64,000 bases of DNA from Candidatus Ozemobacteraceae bacterium (lineage in GTDB: Bacteria; Muiribacteriota; Ozemobacteria; Ozemobacterales; Ozemobacteraceae), in NCBI GenBank assembly GCA_035373905.1, contig DAOSOK010000004.1, positions 62,001-126,000 on the forward strand, in the 5' to 3' direction. Below the pieces are notes generated by a model. That model saw only the letters and a list, made by a program, of their open reading frames with translations. It was not told the origin of the DNA and searched no databases. Numbering within the stretch: position 1 is the stretch's first letter; every line of letters starts with the position of its first letter. A program made the position numbers and the translations under genes. This document shows, one piece after another, positions 8,422 through 15,537 of the stretch.

Positions 8422-9171
8422 ATGCAGAAAGTTTTCTCGCGGCCGCAGAGCCTGAGCGCGAATCCGACCCATTACTGTCCCGGCTGCGACCACGGCGTCG
8501 TCCATCGTCTCGTGGCCGAATCCGTCGACGAACTCGGCCTGGCCGAACGCACGATCGGCGTCGCGCCGGTCGGTTGCTCGGTGTTCGCCTACGAATACTT
8601 CAACCTCGATTTCATCTCCGCCGCGCACGGCCGGGCCCCGGCCGTCGCAACCGGCATCAAGCGCTGCCGGCCCGACTCGATCGTCTTCACCTACCAGGGC
8701 GACGGCGACCTTGCCGCGATCGGCACCGCCGAGATCATTCACGCCGCCAACCGCGGCGAGAACATCTCGGTCGTGTTTATCAATAATGCCATCTATGGAA
8801 TGACCGGCGGCCAGATGGCCCCGACCACCCTGATCGGCATGAAGACTGCCACCTCGCCGTACGGCCGCGATGCGTCCCTCTCCGGCAATCCGATCAAGAT
8901 GTCCGAGATGATCGCCGTTCTCGACGCGCCGGCCTATGTAACGCGGGTGACGATCAACACCCCGGCCAACCTGATGAAGGCGAAAAAGGCGATCAAGAAC
9001 GCCTTCCAGCTCCAGAAGGACGGCAAGGGCTTCTCGTTCGTCGAAGTGCTGTGCATCTGCCCCACCAACTGGGGCAAGCCGCCCGTCGAGGCGCACAAGT
9101 GGCTGGCCGAGAACATGATTCCGGTCTTCCCGCTGGGCACCTTCAAGGACAAGCACAAGATCGAGGCCTGA
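8422..9171 (+). CDS. 2-oxoacid:ferredoxin oxidoreductase beta subunit (TPP-binding)
   Basis: A 249-residue beta subunit carrying thiamine diphosphate. The N-terminal HYCPGCDHGVVHRL block is the conserved Cys region, and GDGDLAAIG followed by VVFINNAIYGMTGGQMAPTT gives the GDG...NN TPP/Mg2+ motif plus the TGGQxxPTT signature of this family. It completes the catalytic alpha-beta pair with the gene 30 nt upstream. An AGAAGGAG ribosome site precedes the ATG. After it a 201-nt gap with a hairpin separates the gamma subunit. Confidence 0.92.
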   Translation: MQKVFSRPQSLSANPTHYCPGCDHGVVHRLVAESVDELGLAERTIGVAPVGCSVFAYEYFNLDFISAAHGRAPAVATGIKRCRPDSIVFTYQGDGDLAAIGTAEIIHAANRGENISVVFINNAIYGMTGGQMAPTTLIGMKTATSPYGRDASLSGNPIKMSEMIAVLDAPAYVTRVTINTPANLMKAKKAIKNAFQLQKDGKGFSFVEVLCICPTNWGKPPVEAHKWLAENMIPVFPLGTFKDKHKIEA

Positions 9172-9227
9172 GTTCCGCGGCCGGCCGCGCATGCCTCACG
9201 GCATCGCATCCCGTCATCGAGAGACAT

Positions 9228-9249
9228 GGGCGACCCGCAAGGGTCGCCC
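9228..9249 (+). terminator. Perfect 9-bp hairpin in oxidoreductase operon
   Basis: GGGCGACCC (9228-9236) pairs perfectly with GGGTCGCCC (9241-9249) around a GCAA tetraloop. It is followed by GTTCTC rather than a true U-tract, so it is either a weak terminator or partial attenuator between beta and gamma subunits, an mRNA processing or stability hairpin, or a member of a short dispersed palindrome family (compare 59241-59268, same GGGC-purine-A...CCC design). Confidence 0.5.
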
Positions 9250-9372
9250 GTTCTCATCAGGCCGGAAAACCGCACGCCATTCCGCGGTGCATCCCGCGTT
9301 GTTCGCAGGGGCGCATCGCGATGCGACCGCTCTCCGGCAAATATAGAATATAAAATATTAACAGGAGAATAT

Positions 9373-9927
9373 ATGAAAGCCATGCAGGGAAAGGAAGAGG
9401 TCATCATGGCCGGGTTCGGCGGCCAGGGCGTGCTGTTTCTGGGCAAGGTCGTCGCCGAGGTCGGCATGGCGGCCGGGAAGAACGTCTCGTGGCTGCCCTC
9501 CTACGGCCCCGAGATGCGCGGCGGCACCGCCAACTGCTCGGTCGTCATCTCCGAGGAGCCGATCGCGTCTCCGATCGTGAACGAGCCCGACATGCTGATC
9601 GCCATGAACCGTCCCTCCGTCACGAAGTTCCTGCCGAAGGTCAAGAAGGGCGGCGTCATGATCTACAACTCGAGCCTGATCCCCGCCGAGACATACCGCG
9701 ACGACGTGACGGTCATCCCCGTGCCCGCCAGCAAAATCGCCGGCGATCTCGGCAGCGAGCGCGTCGCCAACGTCGTCATGGCCGGCGCCTTCCTGCGCGC
9801 CTGCCCCGTCATGACCCTCGAGCAGGCCCTGAAGCAGATCGAACACCTGACCCCCGCGAAGAAGAAAGACCTGCTCGACCTCAACAAGACCGCCTTCACG
9901 AAAGGCTACGAATACACGCATCAGTGA
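9373..9927 (+). CDS. 2-oxoacid:ferredoxin oxidoreductase gamma subunit, copy 1
   Basis: A 184-residue gamma subunit. The N-terminal AGFGGQGVLFLGKVVAE and the SWLPSYGPEMRGGTANC block are hallmarks of the family; together with VANVVMAGAF they define the domain that completes the KOR/VOR heterotetramer. The ATG at 9373 is chosen because AGGAGA lies 7-8 nt upstream and the product then has family length. It is about 60% identical by eye to a second gamma subunit at 11842, with an ABC-F gene between the two. The leader before it is AT-rich (about 9345-9372), which could mark its own promoter. Confidence 0.9.
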   Translation: MKAMQGKEEVIMAGFGGQGVLFLGKVVAEVGMAAGKNVSWLPSYGPEMRGGTANCSVVISEEPIASPIVNEPDMLIAMNRPSVTKFLPKVKKGGVMIYNSSLIPAETYRDDVTVIPVPASKIAGDLGSERVANVVMAGAFLRACPVMTLEQALKQIEHLTPAKKKDLLDLNKTAFTKGYEYTHQ

Positions 9928-9935
9928 CATGCCGG

Positions 9936-9969
9936 CCCCACCGCCCGTGATTTCCACGGCGCGGTGGGG
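9936..9969 (+). terminator. Long hairpin after gamma subunit 1
   Basis: CCCCACCGC-CCGTG (9936-9949) pairs with CACGG and GCGGTGGGG (9955-9969) with one bulged C and a 5-nt loop. It lies 8 nt after the stop codon, a typical place for a terminator, but no T-run follows. It would be a stable stem able to end or protect the transcript. Confidence 0.5.
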
Positions 9970-10276
9970 ATGGCCCTGACGGAACGATGCGCCTGTTGCT
10001 CTCTTCGCACCAGATGGGTATACTCGAGACGATCACTGGCGAATGTGCCGGTTTCGGAGGAGGGGCTGGGGTTGAAGAACTGAGACGGAAGCGCTGAAAA
10101 CGATTGGAAGCGGGCTTTTTTCAGGCTCGTTGGCGCGTTCCGTCGTGGGTGAGACGCTCGAAGTGAAGCCCCACCTTCGTTCTTGCCCCTTCACATCAGC
10201 TGGAATTCGATGGAAGTTCCCCTGATGTCCTGACAGCGATACGGACCGCTCGGCCTGCCAGGAAGATGAGGGGTCA
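9970..10276. other. Gap with no gene recognised
   Basis: About 300 nt between the gamma-1 hairpin and the ABC-F start. I find no credible ORF with a ribosome site, no tRNA-like fold and none of the window's repeat families. A GATGAGGGG string just before 10277 may serve as the ABC-F ribosome site. Confidence 0.5.
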
Positions 10277-11767
10277 ATGATCAGATTCGTTGATGTGTGT
10301 TTCACACATTCGGACGCGGGTGAGCCGCTGTTCGAGAATGTCAGCCTCCAGTTCGACGCGGGCTGGACGGGCCTCGTGGGCACGAACGGTTCGGGGAAGA
10401 CGACGCTGCTGAGGCTTGCAGCCGGCGAGTTGGAGCCGGACGCGGGCCACGTTTTGCGGAAGGGCAGGGCGGCGTTCTGCAGGCAGCGGACGGACTTCCG
10501 CCCCGACGGCTGGGAGACGTTCAGTGCCGCGGTTGATGCCGATGCGGCGCTGCTCAAGGGCGTGCTCGGTATCCGGCCGAACTGGTGGGATCGGTGGGAG
10601 ACGCTGAGCCACGGAGAACGGAAGCGGGCGCAGATCGCCGTCGCTCTGTGGGAAGAGCCTGAGATACTGCTCGTCGATGAACCGACGAACCACCTGGACG
10701 GGGAGAGCGGGACGATGGTCCGCGAGGCGCTCGCATCCTTCAGGGGCATCGGCATTCTCGTCAGCCATGATCGGCGGCTCCTCGATGATATATGTGTGAA
10801 TATTGTATTCATCGAGCCTCCGGGCGTGCTTGTGATTCCCGGCAACTACTCCGATGCGGCCGAACAGAAGGCGCTTGGCGAAGAGCATCAGCGGCGCCAG
10901 CGGAGCGCCGCAAAGGACGAACTCTCGAAACTCCGGCGGGAAGCGGCCCGAAGGCAGGCGGAGGCGGCAAGGTCGGTCCATCGCCTGTCGAAGCGCCACC
11001 TGCACCGCAATGACTCGGACGGCCGGGGAAAGCTCGATCTGGCGCGTCTGACCGGCAAGGACGCGATCGCCGGCAATTTCGCCCGGCAGCTCCGCAACAG
11101 GGTCGTGAGGACGGAAGAGAAGCTCGATTCGATCGGCTTCAAGAAAGAATACGATCTCGCCTATCACATCGACGGCGAGCGATCGCACCGGGATGTGCTG
11201 CTGCGCCTCGGCCAAGGCGTTCTTCCCCTCGGGCCGACGGAAACCCTCGCGTTTCCGGGCCTCGTCGTCGGGCCTTCAGACAGGATCGGTCTCAGCGGGC
11301 CGAACGGCACGGGCAAGAGCAGCTTCGTCAGGCATTTGCTCGGCCGGCTGATTCTGCCGCCGGAGCGGGTGGTGTATCTTCCCCAGGAAATCCCGGTAGA
11401 CGAGGGCGAGCGGCTGATCCGCGAAGTGCGAAGCCTGAGCGCGGACGAACTCGGCCGCGTCCTGGCCTTCGTGAGCTGCCTCGGCACCCGGCCCGAGCGC
11501 CTCCTGCGCGGCGACCTGCCCAGTCCCGGCGAGATCCGGAAGATCCTGCTCGCGCTCGGCATCGCCCGGCGGCCCCACCTGATCGTCATGGACGAGCCGA
11601 CCAACCATCTCGATCTTCCCGCCATCGAGTTGCTGGAGCGTGCCCTGCGCGACTTTCCCGGCGCTCTGATCCTCGTCAGCCACGACACCCGCTTCCTCGA
11701 CGCCCTCGCGACGGCCCGATGGCGGTTCGAACGGACGGCGGGCGGGGCGCGAATGGAGAAATCATGA
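10277..11767 (+). CDS. ABC-F family ATPase (two ABC domains, no membrane part)
   Basis: A 496-residue protein with two ATP-binding cassettes and no transmembrane helix. Domain 1: Walker A GTNGSGKTT (about 35-43), signature LSHGE, Walker B ILLVDEPTNHLD and H-loop LVSHD. A basic helical linker lies at about 195-250. Domain 2: GPNGTGKSS, Walker B LIVMDEPTNHLD and LVSHD, but the signature is PSPGE instead of LSGGQ. ABC-F proteins bind the ribosomal E-site region and act in translation control or antibiotic protection. The cassette sits between two paralogous gamma-subunit genes without tight spacing to either, so it looks inserted rather than functionally tied to them. Confidence 0.85.
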   Translation: MIRFVDVCFTHSDAGEPLFENVSLQFDAGWTGLVGTNGSGKTTLLRLAAGELEPDAGHVLRKGRAAFCRQRTDFRPDGWETFSAAVDADAALLKGVLGIRPNWWDRWETLSHGERKRAQIAVALWEEPEILLVDEPTNHLDGESGTMVREALASFRGIGILVSHDRRLLDDICVNIVFIEPPGVLVIPGNYSDAAEQKALGEEHQRRQRSAAKDELSKLRREAARRQAEAARSVHRLSKRHLHRNDSDGRGKLDLARLTGKDAIAGNFARQLRNRVVRTEEKLDSIGFKKEYDLAYHIDGERSHRDVLLRLGQGVLPLGPTETLAFPGLVVGPSDRIGLSGPNGTGKSSFVRHLLGRLILPPERVVYLPQEIPVDEGERLIREVRSLSADELGRVLAFVSCLGTRPERLLRGDLPSPGEIRKILLALGIARRPHLIVMDEPTNHLDLPAIELLERALRDFPGALILVSHDTRFLDALATARWRFERTAGGARMEKS

Positions 11768-11841
11768 GCGTACTTGTGGAATTTCCATGGAATGTGATGT
11801 AAAATCACGGGGAATGACCATATCTCCGAGGAGGCTCATGC

Positions 11842-12450
11842 ATGTCTGCAGAGGTTGAACGGATCATCCTGGCCGGGTTTGGCGGCCAGGGCATTCTGTT
11901 TCTGGGGAAAGTTCTCGCCGAGGTCGGCATGCGCAACGGCAAACACGTTTCCTGGCTGCCCTCGTACGGCCCCGAAATGCGCGGCGGCACCGCGAACTGC
12001 ACGGTGATCCTCTCGGAGCACGCGATCGCTTCCCCGCTCGTCACGGTGCCCGACACGGTCATCGCGATGAACCGCCCGTCGGTGTCGAAGTTCAACCTTC
12101 GCATCAAGGCCGGCGGCATGCTGATGTACAACTCGTCGCTGATTGAGCGGCAGGAGTTCCGCGACGACATTCGCCTGGTCGAAGTGCCGGCCAGCGAGAT
12201 CGCCGAAGAGTTGGGCAACCCGCGCGTCGCCAACCTCGTGATGGCGGGCGCCTACGCGAAGTTCAGCAAGCTCATCTCCTACGAGACGATGGCCGAGAAC
12301 CTCCCCAAGATCACGCCGAAGGCCAAGAAAGAGCTGATCGACACGAACCTCAAGGCCCTCGAACGCGGCTACCAGTTCGTGACCGAGAAGAAATACATGT
12401 TCGGCCGGTACGTCTACTCGGTCTTCAGGGGAATCGGCAGCAACGCTTGA
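11842..12450 (+). CDS. 2-oxoacid:ferredoxin oxidoreductase gamma subunit, copy 2
   Basis: A 202-residue paralogue of the gene at 9373, with the same AGFGGQGILFLGKVLAE and SWLPSYGPEMRGGTANC blocks, plus a longer C-terminus of about 20 residues (YMFGRYVYSVFRGIG) not seen in copy 1. A GAGGAGG-like ribosome site is present before the ATG. No second set of alpha/beta/delta subunits is visible, so the copy may serve as an alternative gamma for the same catalytic core or partner a distant complex. It is followed by a good intrinsic terminator. Confidence 0.88.
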   Translation: MSAEVERIILAGFGGQGILFLGKVLAEVGMRNGKHVSWLPSYGPEMRGGTANCTVILSEHAIASPLVTVPDTVIAMNRPSVSKFNLRIKAGGMLMYNSSLIERQEFRDDIRLVEVPASEIAEELGNPRVANLVMAGAYAKFSKLISYETMAENLPKITPKAKKELIDTNLKALERGYQFVTEKKYMFGRYVYSVFRGIGSNA

Positions 12451-12460
12451 CGATCACGCG

Positions 12461-12515
12461 CGGTTCCGCGTCGGACTGGCGGCCGGCCAGCCTCCGGGCG
12501 GAACCGTTTTCTTTT
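12461..12515 (+). terminator. Rho-independent terminator
   Basis: CGGTTCCGC (12461-12469) pairs with GCGGAACCG (12498-12506), with a nested CTGGC/GCCAG stem inside, followed directly by TTTTCTTTT. It ends the gamma-2 transcript 11 nt after its stop codon and isolates the oxidoreductase region from rsfS. Confidence 0.75.
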
Positions 12516-12564
12516 CACGGAGGCTGTGCAAGCGTCTCCTGACATTCAAAAGGCGAAGGACACC

Positions 12565-13176
12565 ATGACGGAAACCACGAAAAAAAACACCAGGAAGACG
12601 GGCACGGCGAAGACAACGGCCAAAACGGCCGGAACGAAGAACCCGGCGGTCGCGAAAAAGCCTGCCGCTTCGAAAAAAGCCGCTTCAACGGCCGGTTCGA
12701 CAGGGCCCGTCAAACGCACACGAAGCGCTGCCGTTGCGAAAGGTGTGGCCGCCATCAAGCCCCCGCGCCGGAAAGTCGCTCCGAAGTCCCGCAGCGAAGA
12801 GCGCCTCAGCACGCCTCGCAAAGCTTCGTCCCATCACCTTCCCGAACTTCTCCGGAACGTACTGAAGGCGCTTTCCGACAAGAAGGTCGTCGACCCGGTC
12901 CTGCTCGATGTCGAAGGACTGGTTTCATACGCCGACTACTTCGTCCTCGGCACCGGCAACAACACGCCCCACGTGCAGGCCATGGCCGACGCGGTCGCCA
13001 GGCTGCTCAAGGTGCCCGGCGTGAAGGGCGCCCGCGTCGAGGGCGATTCCCAGGCCTCCTGGGTCCTGATCGACGGCGGGGACTTTGTCGTCCACCTGTT
13101 CCAGCCCGATGCGCGCCGTTTCTACGCCCTCGACGACCTGTGGGGTGATGCGGCGAGGATTCCCGTCGAGTCATGA
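12565..13176 (+). CDS. rsfS: Ribosomal silencing factor RsfS with basic N-terminal extension
   Basis: The C-terminal half (about residues 90-203) is the Iojap/RsfS domain: LLRNVLKALSDKKVVDPVLLDV, then YADYFVLGTGNN, then GDSQASWVLIDGGDFVVHLF. RsfS binds ribosomal protein uL14 and blocks subunit joining when nutrients are low. The first 90 residues are a Lys/Ala/Thr/Pro-rich low-complexity tail of histone-H1-like composition (repeats of KTAKTT and KKPAASKK type), not part of the normal ~110-residue family. ATG 12565 is preferred; a GTG at 12526 is in frame but its Shine-Dalgarno is too close. The stop overlaps rsmE (ATGA). Confidence 0.85.
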   Translation: MTETTKKNTRKTGTAKTTAKTAGTKNPAVAKKPAASKKAASTAGSTGPVKRTRSAAVAKGVAAIKPPRRKVAPKSRSEERLSTPRKASSHHLPELLRNVLKALSDKKVVDPVLLDVEGLVSYADYFVLGTGNNTPHVQAMADAVARLLKVPGVKGARVEGDSQASWVLIDGGDFVVHLFQPDARRFYALDDLWGDAARIPVES

Positions 13177-13877
13177 GTGACCAGGTGCTCGTTCCCCACG
13201 CGCGGGTCCTCGAACCTGCGGCGGACGGGGTGCTGAGCGACGAAAACCGGCATTATCTCGAACGTGTCCTCAGGCTGCGCCCCGACGAGGCGTTCACCCT
13301 CACCGACGGCTCCGGCCGTGAAGCCGTCGCGGTTCTCGGGGAAAAGGGGGCATACCGGCTTCAGGAATGGAGCGACCCCGGCCGCGAACCCGCGTTCGAG
13401 ACGACGATCTTCTGCGCCGTCTCCAAGGGAGACCGATTCGAGTGGCTGATCGAGAAAGCCGTGGAAATGGGCGTGCGGCGTATCGTGCCGCTGCTGAGCT
13501 CGCGCGTCGTCGCGCCGGTTCCCGGGCCTGCGAAGATCGAGCGATGGCGCAAGATCGCCGTCACCGCCATGCTCCAGTGCGGCGGTTGCAGAATTCCGGA
13601 CGTCACGGAGCCTCTGCCGTTCAAGCATCTGCCCAAACCGGACGAACGCGTGCTGCCGGTGCTGCTTCACGAGATTCCGATGGCCGTCTCGCTTCACGAG
13701 CTGCCCCGCGCCGAACGACCGGCTCTCTGGCTCGCTTCCGGTCCCGAGGGCGGGTTCGATCCGAACGAGGTGAAGGCCTTCCTCGAGGCAGGCTGGCGCG
13801 CCGTCTGGCTCGGAAAACGCCTGTTCAAGACCGACACGGCCCCCGTCGTCGCGCTTGCGCGGTTGCTTTCTCATTGA
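13173..13877 (+). CDS. rsmE: 16S rRNA m3U1498 methyltransferase RsmE
   Basis: A 234-residue SPOUT-class enzyme that methylates N3 of U1498 in 16S rRNA using SAM. Recognised by the conserved AVSKGDRFEWLIEKAVEMGVRRIVPL block, the SAM-binding GPEGGFDPNEV and the knot region WLGKRLFKTDTAPVVALARL (family form LG-x-R-I/L-L-x-T-E/D-TA). An N-terminal PUA-like domain covers about 1-70. It overlaps rsfS by 4 nt, a two-gene translation-related unit. Confidence 0.92.
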   Translation: MSDQVLVPHARVLEPAADGVLSDENRHYLERVLRLRPDEAFTLTDGSGREAVAVLGEKGAYRLQEWSDPGREPAFETTIFCAVSKGDRFEWLIEKAVEMGVRRIVPLLSSRVVAPVPGPAKIERWRKIAVTAMLQCGGCRIPDVTEPLPFKHLPKPDERVLPVLLHEIPMAVSLHELPRAERPALWLASGPEGGFDPNEVKAFLEAGWRAVWLGKRLFKTDTAPVVALARLLSH

Positions 13878-13901
13878 AAACATCCATATCGGCCGAGTGA
13901 C

Positions 13902-13924
13902 CGGCGGATTTGAAACCCGCCCGG
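13902..13924. repeat. GGGTTTGAAACCC-type palindrome, copy 1 (degenerate)
   Basis: CCGGCGGATTTGAAACCCGCCCGG, a near-perfect palindrome around TTTGAAA in the 93-nt gap before mtaB. The same core recurs at 44036-44057 and 62813-62833. Confidence 0.6.
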
Positions 13925-13970
13925 ATGGCGCACCGGGATAGGCAAAAAGATACGCCTTTTATGGTGTAGT

Positions 13971-15254
13971 ATGAAATATACATTTTTACTCAAATCGCTG
14001 GGGTGCAAGGTCAGTCAGTATGACGGCATCCGCATCGCGGAGTATCTGAGCGGCTGTGGCCTGCGGCAGGCGGGCGAAGGCGAAACGCCCGATCTCTATA
14101 TCCTGAACGGTTGCGCCGTCACCGGCAGGGCTTCCCAGAAGGTACGCCAGGCGTTACGGGCCATACGTCGGCGCTGGCCCAGCGTGAAGCTCGTTCTGGC
14201 CGGATGCGAGGCGCGGCTCGCCGAAAAGCGCGCACCGGAGGAGGGGGATGAGCCTGCCGTGGAGATCGACGGGGCGCTTCCGTACGCGACGCCGCCCGCC
14301 GTTCGCGAGCTGCTCGAACATCTCGACCTTCTCCGTCCCGATATTCCCGATGCCGGCGACGAGGCCCACGTTCCCGAAGAGTTGATCGGCAGCGAACGGA
14401 CCAGGGCGTTTCTGAAAATCCAGGACGGCTGCTCGCAGTTCTGCGCCTACTGTATCGTTCCCCACCTGCGCGGCCCCGAGACCTCCCGCGGGCGAGCCGA
14501 ACTCGTCGACGAGGCGCGTCGGATCGTCGCGACGGGCCGTCGCGAGATCGTCGTGACCGGCATCCACGTCGGCCGGTACGCGCATGGTCTCGTCGCCCTG
14601 CTGCGTGAACTGTCGGCCATTGCCGGTCTCGACCGAATCCGGCTGAGCTCGATCGAGCCGGTCGAGGTCGAGAGCGACCTCGTCGAGTGGCTCGCGACCG
14701 ATCCGAAAGCCTGCGCGCATCTGCATCTTCCCCTTCAGTCGGGGTGCGACGAGACGCTACGCGCGATGCGCCGCCCCTACGACACGGCGACCTTCGCCGC
14801 TCTCGTGGGGAGGTTGCGCGCTCGCATGCCGGACATCGGCATCAGTACCGACCTGATCGTCGGTTTTCCCGGCGAGACGGACGAGCGGTTCGCCGCGACG
14901 CTCGCCTTCGTCGAACGCCAGAGTTTTTCGCGGATACATATCTTTCGCTATTCTACGCGCGACGGTACGCCCGCCGCGACGATGCCCGGCCAGGTGCCGA
15001 ACGCGGTCAAACAGACCCGCGCGAAAGCCGTCGAACGCCTCTGGAAATCTTCGGCCGCCTCGTTTCACGGCCGCTTCGTCGGCCGCTCCGTCGATGTCCT
15101 GTGGGAAACCCGGGAAAACGGCTTCTGGCATGGTCTCAGCCGCGAATACGTCCCCTGCCGCACCGCCACCGAAGCCGACCTGCACAACGTCATCACCCCA
15201 GCGACCGTCACTGCCGCCGACCCCGACGGCTGTGTCACACGCATTGATCCTTAG
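13971..15254 (+). CDS. mtaB: tRNA t6A37 methylthiotransferase MtaB
   Basis: A 427-residue radical-SAM methylthiotransferase that converts t6A37 to ms2t6A37 in tRNAs. The N-terminal UPF0004 domain has its three cluster cysteines (LKSLGCKVSQYD, LNGCAVTGRA, LAGCEARLA). The radical SAM motif is CSQFCAYC followed by IVPHLRGPETSRGR, and the C-terminal ~60 residues resemble a TRAM domain. The KVSQYD and RGPETSRGR blocks fit MtaB (YqeV) better than MiaB or RimO. It stands alone, preceded by an AT-rich leader (TTTTATGGTGTAGT). Confidence 0.88.
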   Translation: MKYTFLLKSLGCKVSQYDGIRIAEYLSGCGLRQAGEGETPDLYILNGCAVTGRASQKVRQALRAIRRRWPSVKLVLAGCEARLAEKRAPEEGDEPAVEIDGALPYATPPAVRELLEHLDLLRPDIPDAGDEAHVPEELIGSERTRAFLKIQDGCSQFCAYCIVPHLRGPETSRGRAELVDEARRIVATGRREIVVTGIHVGRYAHGLVALLRELSAIAGLDRIRLSSIEPVEVESDLVEWLATDPKACAHLHLPLQSGCDETLRAMRRPYDTATFAALVGRLRARMPDIGISTDLIVGFPGETDERFAATLAFVERQSFSRIHIFRYSTRDGTPAATMPGQVPNAVKQTRAKAVERLWKSSAASFHGRFVGRSVDVLWETRENGFWHGLSREYVPCRTATEADLHNVITPATVTAADPDGCVTRIDP

Positions 15255-15262
15255 AGAAGACG

Positions 15263-15291
15263 ATCCGCAGATGACGCAGATGGCGCGGATT
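15263..15291 (+). repeat. ATCCGCAGATGACGCAGATG repeat, left inverted copy
   Basis: A 29-nt sequence that recurs inverted at 15455-15489 and directly at 43625-43646. The two copies here enclose the REP-like element at 15306-15450, giving a nested inverted-repeat structure of about 227 nt. Confidence 0.65.
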
Positions 15292-15305
15292 GGCAGGGAA
15301 ATCTA

Positions 15306-15450
15306 TTGATTTCTGCAGAATGAAAGCCACCCGTTTGCCTTGAGTCTGTCGAAGGGCAAAATGAGGAATCATCGGCAAGTGGCTGTCCGTGCTTCGGCAA
15401 GCTCAGCACGAACGGAGACACGAAGCTGGTTTTTGATATGCAGGACTCAA
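15306..15450. repeat. REP-like palindromic element R1 with imperfect terminal inverted repeats
   Basis: The core 15331-15415 is a hairpin of the CCGTT-x-GCC-x-TGAG-x-CTGTCGAAGGG... ...GTGCTTCGGCAAGCTCAGCACGAACGG family. Outside it, TTGATTTCTGCAG at the left matches the reverse complement of CTGCAtatc... ...TTGAGTC at the right (TGCAGGACTCAA), so the whole unit looks like a MITE/REPIN of about 145 nt. Five other cores lie at 22683, 27645, 34028, 34196 and 51656. Confidence 0.65.
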
Positions 15451-15454
15451 TAAC

Positions 15455-15489
15455 CAAAAAATCTGCGTCATCTGCGAAATTTGCGGATT
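15455..15489 (-). repeat. ATCCGCAGATGACGCAGATG repeat, right inverted copy
   Basis: Reverse-complement copy of the repeat at 15263 (reads AAATCTGCGTCATCTGCGAA on +). It lies on the far side of R1, downstream of the minus-strand pseudopilin operon's last stop. Confidence 0.65.
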
Positions 15490-15537
15490 GTTCTCCCTGT
15501 CCTGCGGTGTCGTTGTGGGCGGCAACATATCGCCCGC

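Noticed and set aside
12526..12564. GTG at 12526 as the rsfS start
   Set aside because: The GGAGG site lies only about 2 nt before it; ATG 12565 is better spaced and the extra residues are not conserved.
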